A stretch of 64,000 bases of DNA, taken from assembly GCF_000954115.1 (NCBI RefSeq), contig NZ_CP010797.1:992001-1056000 (forward strand), written 5' to 3'. Below the pieces are notes generated by a model, which was given only the letters and a program-made list of their open reading frames with translations, was not told the DNA's origin and did no database searches. Below are positions 8,561-16,210 of the stretch, piece after piece (position 1 is the first letter of the stretch; each line of letters starts with the position of its first letter). The DNA comes from Rhodococcus sp. B7740. Its GTDB lineage: Bacteria; Actinomycetota; Actinomycetes; Mycobacteriales; Mycobacteriaceae. The translations under genes and the position numbers were made by a program.

Positions 8561-10756
8561 TCATCCGGCACCGAGAAGCAGATCGGCGATGGCACCGGCA
8601 CCGACCGGCCGGCCCAAGAGGTATCCCTGCGCGAAGTCGCAGCCGGTAGCGGCCAGTGCCTCCAGTTGCTCCTCGGTCTCGACGCCCTCGCCGACGACGG
8701 TGACGTCGAATGCGCGTGCCAGTGCCACGATGGCCGAGACGATCGCGCGAGCCCTGGGAGCGGGCAGCCGAGCTATGTACGACTTGTCGATCTTGAAGCA
8801 CTCGAACATGGGGTAGCGGTCGAGATACGACATGGAGCTGTGGCCTTTACCCATGTCGTCGAGCAGCAGAGCCACACCCATCGCGTGCAGGGCAGAGACG
8901 GTGTCGGCCACGCGCTCGGTGTCCGCGACCCACACGGTTTCGGTCACTTCGAGTCCGAGAGCGAAGGCAGGCAGTCCTGTCTCTGCGAGTATGGAAGCGA
9001 CCTCGTTGGGAAAGTCGGGATCGCGGAGTTGGAGCGCGCTGACGTTGACGCGAACCACGATGTCGGAGAACGTTCGCCACCGCGCCGCGGCCGTGCATGC
9101 GGTACGCAGCGCCCATGCGCCCAATGGTGTTGCAAGACCTGTTCTTTCGGCGACGCCGACGAACTCGCTCGGTTCGATGGGCCCGAGCTCATGGTGATTC
9201 CAGCGGGCGAGTGCCTCCACCGCGACGATTTTCCGCGACGCAATGTCCACCAACGGTTGGTACGCGAGAGTGAGCTCGTCGGCGCGCAGCGCCGCTCGCA
9301 GATCTATCGACAGTGACCTGATGCGATCCGCGTCGTAGAGATCGGTGGGATCGAAAACGGCATGCCCGCCGGTCCCACTGTCCTTCGCGCGGTACATGGC
9401 CAAGTCGGCGCGGTGGATCAGCTCGTGCCGAGTCGAATTCGGTTCGGACACCGCGATACCGATGCTGGCGCTCAAGGGAATGGGCACGTCCTCGGCGGAG
9501 AAGGGAACCGCGATGGAGCTCGTGATGTGTCGTGCGAGTTCCTCCGCATGAGCAACGCTGTCCACACCTTCGCAGACGATCAAGAATTCGTCGCCGCCCA
9601 GGCGCGCGATGGTGTCGGCGTCTCGGATCGCCGAGGCGAGCCGTTCGACGAACTTCACCAACGCCCTGTCTCCGGCGTCGTGTCCCAAGCTGTCGTTGAT
9701 GATCTTGAAGTCGTCGATGTCGAGCAGCAGCAGTGCCACGGTGCCGGACTGTTGTCTCGCGCGGTCCAGTGCCGAATCGATGACCTCGTACGCGAGGGTG
9801 CGGTTCGGCAGACCGGTCAGGGCGTCGTGGGTACTTCGTCGTCGCAGTTGGAGTTCGAGGTCGATGCGTCGTATCGCCGCGGATACGATCCCGGCCACCG
9901 AACTGAGGAACGACACTTCTTCGTCGCGGTAGAGACGGGCCTCGACGCTGTGGATCGAGAGAACTCCCCATGCTTTTCCGGCGGCGGTGAAGATGGGAAC
10001 TCCGACACCGCTGCGGAGGCCGAGCGAGATCATCGTGTCGGTCCGGAAGCGCTTCTCGGCGTGACTGTCGTTGCACACGACGGGCTCCGAGAGCGTCAGA
10101 GTGAATCCCACCAACGAACCGTCCCCGGACGGAACGTCCTGACGCATGCCGAGTGCACCGCTGGCCGCGTCCATGGTCAAGTACGGGTCGGTAGGGTGCT
10201 CGAGATGGGCGATGGCGGAGTTTCCCACGCCGATCAGTGTGGCGGCGGTGTCGGTTGCTGCAGTGAGCAATCTGGGTAGCTCGGCGATGACGGCGAATCG
10301 GCTCAGATCGGCCAGAGCCTTCTGCTCCTGAGCGTGACGACCGGCGATCACTGCATCGGCCGCGATCCTGGCATTGCGCTGCTCCACCGTGTGTCGGTGC
10401 CGAATGGTGGATACGACCACGTCGGGGCCGCCGTCGTCACGACCGATCACATAGGCAGACACCACCACCGGCATGCCTGTGCCGGTCACGTGATGGCGTA
10501 GCTCGCAGTATCCCTCCCATTTGCCTTCGGAGAGCAGACCGGCGGCGATGTCGTCGGTGAGATCGACTCCGTCTGAGGTGAGCAGTTCCAAGGCCGAGAG
10601 TTGGCCGATATCGGCCACGTCATCGAGTCCGATCAGGGTTGATCCTGCGGGATTGATGTACAGAATTCTCCCCGTGAAGTCGGACAGCGCAACGAAGTCC
10701 GGAGAACGTTCCAGGAAGGATCGAAGACTCACCGGATCGTCCGGGAGATCGAACAT
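8561..10756 (-). CDS. PAS-GAF-GGDEF-EAL cyclic-di-GMP synthase/phosphodiesterase
   Basis: This 731-residue protein has no membrane segment. A PAS domain (about residues 10-110, DFVALSDFTGRILYINPAG) and a GAF domain (about 150-300) precede GGDEF (RLGGDEF near 388) and EAL (VEALARW near 512). The GGDEF motif is intact. In the EAL domain the metal and catalytic residues appear retained (LEVTETVW, LLLDDMGKGHSS, FKIDKSY, VGEGVETEEQ), with DDMGKG instead of the usual DDFGTG. Both synthesis and hydrolysis of c-di-GMP are possible. It lies upstream of helR on the same strand, but the RAE suggests helR has its own promoter. Confidence 0.93.
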   Translation of the reverse strand: MFDLPDDPVSLRSFLERSPDFVALSDFTGRILYINPAGSTLIGLDDVADIGQLSALELLTSDGVDLTDDIAAGLLSEGKWEGYCELRHHVTGTGMPVVVSAYVIGRDDGGPDVVVSTIRHRHTVEQRNARIAADAVIAGRHAQEQKALADLSRFAVIAELPRLLTAATDTAATLIGVGNSAIAHLEHPTDPYLTMDAASGALGMRQDVPSGDGSLVGFTLTLSEPVVCNDSHAEKRFRTDTMISLGLRSGVGVPIFTAAGKAWGVLSIHSVEARLYRDEEVSFLSSVAGIVSAAIRRIDLELQLRRRSTHDALTGLPNRTLAYEVIDSALDRARQQSGTVALLLLDIDDFKIINDSLGHDAGDRALVKFVERLASAIRDADTIARLGGDEFLIVCEGVDSVAHAEELARHITSSIAVPFSAEDVPIPLSASIGIAVSEPNSTRHELIHRADLAMYRAKDSGTGGHAVFDPTDLYDADRIRSLSIDLRAALRADELTLAYQPLVDIASRKIVAVEALARWNHHELGPIEPSEFVGVAERTGLATPLGAWALRTACTAAARWRTFSDIVVRVNVSALQLRDPDFPNEVASILAETGLPAFALGLEVTETVWVADTERVADTVSALHAMGVALLLDDMGKGHSSMSYLDRYPMFECFKIDKSYIARLPAPRARAIVSAIVALARAFDVTVVGEGVETEEQLEALAATGCDFAQGYLLGRPVGAGAIADLLLGAG

Positions 10757-11041
10757 CGGCCCTCCGATCCGTTTCGCTCGGGATACGAGCGCATCGCACC
10801 CATGTTATTCGTGGTTCACGTTCCAAGGGTACGAACACGACGTAGACCTGTGTGTGCGGGGCGGACGGATTCGCTCGTCGCCGCTCGTCGGTCTGTCCAC
10901 CGTGGGCGTCGAGGGGACATTCATCGACGAAGATCGCCACGTCGCCCACCATCGTGACCTCGGTCCGCTCGAGTCTGTCGGACGGCGGAACGGTCACCAC
11001 ACGATCGTCATGTTCTCGACACGAACGCGACCGAAGAATCG
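10757..11041. other. Intergenic region between GGDEF-EAL gene and the AAK-GNAT locus
   Basis: No confident gene was found. On the minus strand an open frame crosses this interval with coding-like third positions (TEVTMVGDVAIFVDECPLD), but it runs on into the first codons of the GGDEF-EAL gene in another frame and has no recognisable relatives, so it is not called. The region probably holds the divergent promoters for the flanking genes. Confidence 0.4.
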
Positions 11042-11209
11042 ATGTCGTCCCCGGAGAGGAACGCAGCTGATCGTGACAACGATCTCGCAGTCGTCCCACA
11101 CGGTCGGTGGCCGAGCGGGCTCACGGTGCCAATCACCTGGGTGGACGGCGACGTCGAACTGACGGTGCGCTTCGCGCTGTCGAGTGTCATGACGCCCGAG
11201 AATTCGTGA
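11042..11209 (+). CDS. Small hypothetical ORF upstream of the AAK-GNAT gene
   Basis: This 55-codon ORF starts at ATG 11042 and ends at TGA 11207-11209. Its third codon positions are mostly G or C, and the peptide contains a plausible strand-rich core (LTVPITWVDGDVELTVRFAL). It ends 42 bp before the AAK-GNAT start at 11252 and 3 bp before a possible TTG start at 11213, a spacing compatible with translational coupling. I do not recognise the product. The shortness and the weak ribosome-binding site keep confidence low. Confidence 0.35.
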   Translation: MSSPERNAADRDNDLAVVPHGRWPSGLTVPITWVDGDVELTVRFALSSVMTPENS

Positions 11210-11251
11210 GCGTTGCAGGGGGCGAGACTGCAGTCCAAACTGGGACCCATC

Positions 11252-12403
11252 ATGGCGAACTACGATCTGCGCGCGAATCCACGAAAACTGCGGCCGCGTC
11301 CTGCGGTCCCGCGCGAGGCGGCGATCGAACTGACGTCCAGCGGGGTGCCTGTTTCCGAGCGTGACTTCTTCATCGAGGAATTCCGCGGGGTCACGATCGT
11401 GATTGCCCTTCCCGTGTTGAGCATCGCTGCGCTCGAAGCAGTGAAACGAACGGTCGGGGAGTTCGGTCCTGGTGATACGCGATTCATTTTCGTGGTTCCG
11501 GTCGACAACGTTCCGGAAGTAGCCGCTGCAGTCAATGGTGTGGCCATGGCGAGTGGAACTGTCTGGAACGACGAGTCCGTCGCCCGTCTGTGGCTCGCTA
11601 TCGCAGACTCGGAATGCGTCGTGATCGGGGCGGAGGCAACCGCGGTCGCGCGCACCGCAGGCACCGTGTCTGCGAGCGTGCGGGCTTCGAAGATGGTTCT
11701 GACCGACCCGGGAGGAGGTTGGGGCGATCCTCCTCGCAGCTTCGCCGACATGGACCTGCACCGCGAGCGACTGGTCGCTCATCTGGCCGAACGGGGTCTC
11801 GACGACTTTCCGTCCGCGGCCGAGGCGGCACTTGCCGGCGGTGCATACAGCGTAAACCTCTGCCGCGGCGAGGATCTCGAGTTCGAGCTGTTCACATTCG
11901 ACGGCCGGGGGACCGTCCTCACCCAGGGCCGCTACCTCCACTTGGCGTCCTTGCAGGTCGACGATTTCCCTGCAATCGAATCGTTGGTCGCACAGGGAGT
12001 GCGAGAAGGAGTTCTCAAGCAGCGCAGTCGGATAGAGATTGCCAGGATGGCGGTCGGAGGACTCGGTGCGCGGGTACTGCGTACCGGGCACCTCGCCGGT
12101 ATCGTCGGGCTGGAGATAGACCGTTACGCAGGAACGGGATTCGCTGAAGTGTCGGGTCTGATCACAGTCGCCGAGTTCTCCGGACTGGGAGCGGGTGGCC
12201 TGCTGATGGACGGACTGTTGCAGGAGTGCCGCACGAGGGGCATCGCAAACCTTTTTGCGGTCACCGTCAGCAGTGAAGCCGCGGAGTTCTTCGTCAAAAG
12301 GGGATTCGATGAGGTAGGACGCCAGGATGTACCTGCTGCGAAATGGGATGACTACAACGCCCATCGACTCGAGGCTGCGCGGTGTTTTCTTCGATCCGTC
12401 TAG
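11252..12403 (+). CDS. N-acetylglutamate-synthase-like protein (amino-acid-kinase fold fused to GNAT)
   Basis: This protein has 383 residues from ATG 11252 (GGGA six bases upstream); a TTG at 11213 would add 13 residues. The N-terminal half has an amino-acid-kinase-like layout (EEFRGVTIVIALP, TRFIFVVPVDNVPEV) and the C-terminal half is a GNAT acetyltransferase (EVSGLITVAEFSGLGAGGLLMD, then AEFFVKRGFDEVGRQDVPAAKW), the order seen in ArgA, which makes N-acetylglutamate for arginine synthesis. The ending around the KRGFDEV motif matches ArgA-type proteins well. The kinase-like half shows no clear kinase motifs, so it may be regulatory. The stop codon lies inside a perfect palindrome, next to the recombinase cassette. 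Confidence 0.72.
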   Translation: MANYDLRANPRKLRPRPAVPREAAIELTSSGVPVSERDFFIEEFRGVTIVIALPVLSIAALEAVKRTVGEFGPGDTRFIFVVPVDNVPEVAAAVNGVAMASGTVWNDESVARLWLAIADSECVVIGAEATAVARTAGTVSASVRASKMVLTDPGGGWGDPPRSFADMDLHRERLVAHLAERGLDDFPSAAEAALAGGAYSVNLCRGEDLEFELFTFDGRGTVLTQGRYLHLASLQVDDFPAIESLVAQGVREGVLKQRSRIEIARMAVGGLGARVLRTGHLAGIVGLEIDRYAGTGFAEVSGLITVAEFSGLGAGGLLMDGLLQECRTRGIANLFAVTVSSEAAEFFVKRGFDEVGRQDVPAAKWDDYNAHRLEAARCFLRSV

Positions 12404-12410
12404 ACGGATC
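12393..12410. repeat. Perfect 18-bp palindrome across a stop codon
   Basis: GATCCGTCTAGACGGATC is identical to its reverse complement and contains the TAG stop of the AAK-GNAT gene at 12401-12403. It sits 67 bp from the last gene of the recombinase cassette. With no loop it is a poor hairpin terminator, so a protein-binding or recombination site is also possible. A second short dyad, GCGAC...GTCGC, occupies 12453-12472 in the remaining gap. Confidence 0.6.
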
Positions 12411-12477
12411 CCTATGAACAGTCACGGGGCAGCGTCTGCACTCGGTCCGGTTGCGACGACTGCTTAAGTCGCGTGTT

Positions 12478-13965
12478 CTAGGGTTCCGAGTTCTCGTGCA
12501 GAGTTGGGTAGGCGCTCCAGGCGGTGCCGATGGTGAGGGCGTGGCGTTCGGTCGTGCTGGGGTTGAAGCCGAACTGGTCGGCAACGATCGCTGGCGGGAT
12601 GCTGCGCAGGAGCTCGCGCATGGCACTGTTGCGTGCGCCTCGAAGGTCAATTCCGTTGTTGCGCAACAGTTTCATGAGGGTTTGCGGGTTGACGTGTTGA
12701 CCGGGTGCCCTGCCAGGAAACAGCCAGGGCGATGAGTGGTTGGCAGCGGTATTCATGTGCGGCCGCGCTCGGGTCAGGACTGTGATCGGTGTGGCGAGTG
12801 CTGCCGGGATCGCCACGGGGTCACCGGTGAAACCGATGCTGACCTGGCCGTCGTCGGTGACGGCGATTGCATCGAGGGGGAGTGCGGCAATGCGAGTGAC
12901 CGGCTGCGCACAGATCAGGAGGAGGACGGTCGCGGCCTGGACCCAAGTCGGGGTGTCGGAGCTGCGGAGGGTCTCGGCGAGTTGGGCGTAGCGGTGTTCG
13001 TCGCTGGTGACGGGCGTCTGGCGGGGTTGACGGTGGGGAAAGTTCAGTTCGGGGTGCATGTGTTGCTGGCGGGTGCACCATCTGACGAACATCATGGCGG
13101 TGCTGCGGGTGGTCGGTCCGGTGGCGATCCAGGTGTCGATGTCGGTCTGGGTTGCGGATCTGAGGTCGACGTTGTGCTCGTAGAGCCAGTTGACGAAGGC
13201 GATGGCGACGGTGATCTCTTGCTTGGCGCTGCGCACGGGGCCTTCGGGTAGTGGTCCGTGTTCGGCGCGGGATCGGAGTTTGCGCAGGTGATTCCACGTC
13301 GCGAAGCCGGTGATCACGTCTCGGGCGTGGTGGATCGCGGTGGTGTCGAGTGTGGTGTCGAGCCAGCTGGTGAAGCGGTCCAGGTTGCGGTCGTAAGCGG
13401 GCAGTATGCCGCAGCCGACAAACAAATCTCGGAGGTGGCGAGCGGTGCGCGGGGAGGCGTGGTCGGTGAAGGTGGTGTGCGCGATGGGGTAGCGGCGGGC
13501 GGCGATGCCGGTGAGTAGCTCGAGCACGTCGGGGTTGCGCAGCCAGATGATGGCGCTGCGCGGATTCTCCTGACTGGTCAGCACTTCGAGCAGCGGGAGT
13601 AGTTCGGGGGTGATGTCATCGGCACCCGGTGCGGTGAACAGGGTTGTGAGGTCGTCGGTGAGGCAGCAGCGGGCGCAGAGCCCGTAGCGGTGCGGTTCGT
13701 CCTGGTCGCCGCAGCGGGTGCAGGTCAGACGAGGGTCGTCGATGCCGGCGCAGTCGGTGCAGACCGGCTCGGCTTTCGCATTGCGTCCGGGAAGCAGTTT
13801 GTTCGGCAGGGCGCAGTCGGGACAGGTGCCGCGGCAGCGGGTGGCGTGTTGGTAGCAGCGTCGGCAGACGAAGCCCTCGGGCCAGCGGACTCCTCGACGT
13901 TGGCCAGTTCCGCCGCACCTGACGCAGAGATATTGCGGCGCAGGGGATTTGATCACTGTGATCAT
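12478..13965 (-). CDS. Zinc-ribbon protein with degenerate tyrosine-recombinase-like domain
   Basis: This 495-residue protein starts at ATG 13965; the open frame continues upstream but the region overlaps the HTH gene. Residues about 15-110 carry a row of Cys pairs (CVRCGG, CRRCYQ, CPDCAL, CTDCAG, CTRCGD, CARCC) suggesting zinc ribbons. The rest has the helical layout of an integrase: an N-terminal SAM-like DNA-binding part (TGFATWNHLRKLRSRAEHGPL) and a C-terminal core with CAQPVTRIAALPLD (catalytic Arg region) and GARNSAMRELLR where HxxR would be expected. The canonical His of HxxR and a clear tyrosine motif are missing, so it is probably a non-catalytic partner of the adjacent recombinase. 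Confidence 0.7.
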   Translation of the reverse strand: MITVIKSPAPQYLCVRCGGTGQRRGVRWPEGFVCRRCYQHATRCRGTCPDCALPNKLLPGRNAKAEPVCTDCAGIDDPRLTCTRCGDQDEPHRYGLCARCCLTDDLTTLFTAPGADDITPELLPLLEVLTSQENPRSAIIWLRNPDVLELLTGIAARRYPIAHTTFTDHASPRTARHLRDLFVGCGILPAYDRNLDRFTSWLDTTLDTTAIHHARDVITGFATWNHLRKLRSRAEHGPLPEGPVRSAKQEITVAIAFVNWLYEHNVDLRSATQTDIDTWIATGPTTRSTAMMFVRWCTRQQHMHPELNFPHRQPRQTPVTSDEHRYAQLAETLRSSDTPTWVQAATVLLLICAQPVTRIAALPLDAIAVTDDGQVSIGFTGDPVAIPAALATPITVLTRARPHMNTAANHSSPWLFPGRAPGQHVNPQTLMKLLRNNGIDLRGARNSAMRELLRSIPPAIVADQFGFNPSTTERHALTIGTAWSAYPTLHENSEP

Positions 13966-13997
13966 GCACGATTCCTTCGCGTGACAGCGGCGGGCTT

Positions 13998-14345
13998 CTA
14001 CTGAGGTGGGCCGGGTCGGTGGATGCGGGCGCGTGTGGGCCGCACCATGGGATCGGGAACCGCGGCGATTGCTGGGCCGCGTGCGCCGGCGGTCCGGCGC
14101 GACGGGGTGGCGTCGACGCGGAAGTCGCAGAGGTCTTCGGTGGAGCAGTCGAGGACGTGGCACAGGGCACCGAGCAGCGCCAATGGCAACCTGTCCGGGG
14201 TGTTTCCCAGGAGGCGGTAGAGCTGAGAGGCGGACAGTTCGATTCCGATGTCGTGCAGTGGTGTCATCAGATCGGAGATGTTGTTCATCCCGCGGGCGGC
14301 CATGATTTCTCTCAAACGCCATTGGTATCCGATGCGGTACTGCAT
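13998..14345 (-). CDS. Cro/C1-type helix-turn-helix protein
   Basis: This protein has 115 residues. An HTH of the XRE type spans about residues 8-75 (GYQWRLREIMAARGM, then IELSASQLYRLL and LALLGALCHVLDCSTEDL), with a basic, proline-rich tail. The start at ATG 14345 lies 2 nt after the recombinase stop, so the two are translated from one message. In such cassettes the small HTH protein usually controls recombinase expression or directionality; here that is inferred from position. A dyad at 15537-15551 upstream of the first gene is a possible operator. Confidence 0.82.
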   Translation of the reverse strand: MQYRIGYQWRLREIMAARGMNNISDLMTPLHDIGIELSASQLYRLLGNTPDRLPLALLGALCHVLDCSTEDLCDFRVDATPSRRTAGARGPAIAAVPDPMVRPTRARIHRPGPPQ

Positions 14346-14347
14346 GG

Positions 14348-15496
14348 CTATGGTCCCTTCTGCTGGTTCGTCGTCGTGCTGTTCGCAGCTGTGAGTCGGT
14401 CCGCGGCGGCCGCCAGAGCCGAGGCGACCACGCGGGTGCGGTAGTCGGGGGAGACGAACGTGTAGATCGACGTGGTGGACGCATGCTCGTGGCCGACCTG
14501 CTCTTGGATGAACCGAGTGTCGTAACCGGATTCGACGAGCATGCTCACGTAGGACCGTCGCAGCGAGTGAAAGTCCAGTCCCGGATCGGTAAGTCCTGCT
14601 TGGTCACATAGTGCGGCGAAGCTGGTCGAGACGGCCCCGGCGCTGATGCGATCGGACCGTTCGGTGGGAAACAGCGCTGCGCTGTTGCGTCCGAAGACGG
14701 GACGGGCGTGCTCGATCCACTGTTCGAGGCAGTCGATCACCCAGGCAGTTTCCGGAACGGTGAGCACCCCGCGCCGCTTGGGCGGCGATCCTTTGCTGGG
14801 TTTGCCGTAGCGGACGTAGCAGACACCGAACTGGCCGAACTGCGGCGCGCGTGGATTCGGTCCGAAGTCCGACAGATCTAACATACGAGTTTCGTTGCGG
14901 CGCAAACCCCATGCGTAGGCGACCTTGGTGATGGTCGCGGTCCGGAAGGCGACCATCGGGCCCTTGACACCGGCGTCCCGGCGCCGGTCCACCTGATCGT
15001 CGGCGGTGTCGCACAGGTCTTGCAATTCGTCGACGGTGTAGGCGCGTTTGCGGGGATCACTGGCGCCTTCCTGAACATGGTGAGCGGAGTTCGACTCGAA
15101 GATGACCTGGATTGGATGAGTACCGAACCGGTTCTCGCACTGAGTAATCCATCCGTACGCAGGATCGGTCAGGTATGCCATGAATTGCCGGATCGCGCCC
15201 TGATACCCCAGTACAGTGCTGTGTGCGGCGCCATCGATTCCGCGGAGTTCGGCCGCCCAATCGTCGGCCTGCGACGCAGTCCACACCCATGGCCCTTCCG
15301 CATCACAAAAGCTGTGAAACCGTCGAATGACCGAGACTCGACTCGCGATGGTGCCCGGGGAGAGGTTGCGCGCCAACTGTTGACGCGACCAACCCGTCAT
15401 CATCGCTTCGAACACCGCCTCTGCAGGCCGTAGTACAGCGACCCCATCGGCCAACTGCAACTGCGCCGCACCAGGCGGCAACTCACTACGTCTCAT
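14348..15496 (-). CDS. Tyrosine recombinase/integrase
   Basis: This 382-residue site-specific recombinase has an N-terminal SAM-like core-binding domain (RNLSPGTIASRVSVIRRF) and a complete catalytic set: Arg in WGLRRNETRML, Lys in RYGKPSKG, His-x-x-Arg in FHSLRRSYV, His in QVGHEHAS and the nucleophile Tyr in TSIYTFV. It is longer than chromosomal XerC/XerD (about 300 residues) and has an extended N-terminus, as in integrases of mobile elements. It is the first gene of the cassette, and its start lies about 265 bp from a dif-like site. Whether that site, or another one in the gap, is its substrate cannot be told from the sequence. Confidence 0.93.
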   Translation of the reverse strand: MRRSELPPGAAQLQLADGVAVLRPAEAVFEAMMTGWSRQQLARNLSPGTIASRVSVIRRFHSFCDAEGPWVWTASQADDWAAELRGIDGAAHSTVLGYQGAIRQFMAYLTDPAYGWITQCENRFGTHPIQVIFESNSAHHVQEGASDPRKRAYTVDELQDLCDTADDQVDRRRDAGVKGPMVAFRTATITKVAYAWGLRRNETRMLDLSDFGPNPRAPQFGQFGVCYVRYGKPSKGSPPKRRGVLTVPETAWVIDCLEQWIEHARPVFGRNSAALFPTERSDRISAGAVSTSFAALCDQAGLTDPGLDFHSLRRSYVSMLVESGYDTRFIQEQVGHEHASTTSIYTFVSPDYRTRVVASALAAAADRLTAANSTTTNQQKGP

Positions 15497-15536
15497 CAGA
15501 CCCCCCAGCCCGTCGTTCGCAATCTACGCGAAAGTC

Positions 15537-15551
15537 TCGCATATAGTGCGA
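15537..15551. promoter_or_regulatory. Dyad upstream of the tyrosine recombinase
   Basis: TCGCA-TATAG-TGCGA is a perfect inverted repeat with five-base arms, 40 bp upstream of the recombinase start codon. The AT-rich centre could overlap a -10 region. It is a reasonable operator for the HTH protein of the cassette, which is an inference from position. Confidence 0.4.
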
Positions 15552-15761
15552 ATAAGTGTACGTAGTAGCAGGTCACACCACATGCGGCTCGAACGGCTTC
15601 GACGCCGAATCGCATCAGCGACATCACCAGATTCGATTCGAGTCTCCGCTAGGATCGACCGATGCAGGTCATGGCCAGGTGCGCCATGACTGCAGTACTT
15701 ACTTCGGTGGCCTCGTCGGGGAGCCGTCCGAGTTCGCATTTTCTGCGACTCGCGAGAGATT

Positions 15762-15789
15762 ACTTGACATAATGTTGATTATCGGCAAA
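15762..15789 (-). other. dif-like XerCD recombination site
   Basis: On the minus strand this 28-bp site reads as an 11-bp arm TTTGCCGATAA, a 6-bp centre TCAACA and an 11-bp arm TTATGTCAAGT. This is the standard dif layout, and the right arm is very close to the E. coli XerD arm TTATGTTAAAT, while the left arm has the expected inner ATAA. The inner parts of the arms form the inverted repeat ATAAT/ATTAT. I infer a chromosome-dimer resolution site in or near the replication terminus. A dif-like attachment site of an integrated element is the alternative. Confidence 0.82.
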
Positions 15790-16033
15790 AAGATGGCGCA
15801 GCTCGGAAGCTGACTGGCCGGTTGGCACGGCTGTCCGGTTCGTGTGAGTCGAAATGTACGGGTGTGTCTGCGTCGACTCTTCCACCGGCGTGCGCACAGT
15901 TTTCGAGCGTCGCGTCGGCCATCCGCCGTTGGCCGGCTCGGCTCTTCGCTGTGATTGGATGACGTGCGCGTATCCCGCCTGATCCAGGCCATTTCTCGGG
16001 CCGCTCCTGGGTCGTCCCCGTTTCACTGCTCCG

Positions 16034-16052
16034 AAACGTCACAGTGACGTTT
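16034..16052. repeat. Perfect 19-bp dyad upstream of the diguanylate cyclase
   Basis: Nine-base arms AAACGTCAC and GTGACGTTT flank one central base. It lies about 160 bp before the start of the membrane diguanylate cyclase gene, and no coding sequence overlaps it. The form fits a dimeric-repressor operator. No regulator gene next to it suggests which protein might bind. Confidence 0.5.
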
Positions 16053-16210
16053 TGGGGTGATGCGGCGGGAGTTGGAATCTTCTCAGTGCGACGGTGATCA
16101 TGTCGAAAACGGTCATTTCGATCGGTATCGGCTGATTCCGTGGTCGAAGCGCACGTTTCTGCTACTGTCCGTGAAATTGCTCGGTGCAGATACCAGCCGA
16201 AGGTCACCCG

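Larger units (their letters stand above)
12478..15496 (-). mobile_element. Three-gene tyrosine-recombinase cassette
   Basis: Three minus-strand genes follow one another closely: an intact tyrosine recombinase, a small HTH protein (2-nt gap) and a zinc-ribbon protein with a degenerate recombinase fold (32-nt gap). The arrangement resembles integrase modules of actinobacterial integrative elements and the multi-recombinase units of Tn554-like or RIT elements, though here only one of the two recombinase-like proteins keeps the full active site. No cargo genes, terminal inverted repeats or target duplications were found. The true ends are unknown; they should lie between 12404 and 12477 on one side and between 15497 and about 15800 on the other. 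Confidence 0.65.
15552..16210. other. Intergenic region holding the dif-like site
   Basis: No supported gene lies in this 659-bp stretch; the open frames on both strands have no recognisable motifs and poor codon pattern. It contains the dif-like site (15762-15789) and a perfect dyad AAACGTCAC-a-GTGACGTTT at 16034-16052, about 160 bp upstream of the diguanylate cyclase gene, which could be an operator. The last 80 bp probably carry the promoter of that gene. Confidence 0.5.

Noticed and set aside
10620-11099. Minus-strand 159-codon ORF with coding-like stretches
   Set aside because: It overlaps the start of the GGDEF-EAL gene out of frame, becomes arginine-rich there and contains no family motif; left as intergenic.
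12478-15496. Chromosomal XerC or XerD gene beside dif
   Set aside because: The recombinase is longer than XerC/XerD, sits in an operon with an HTH protein and a degenerate partner, and is better explained as a mobile-element integrase.
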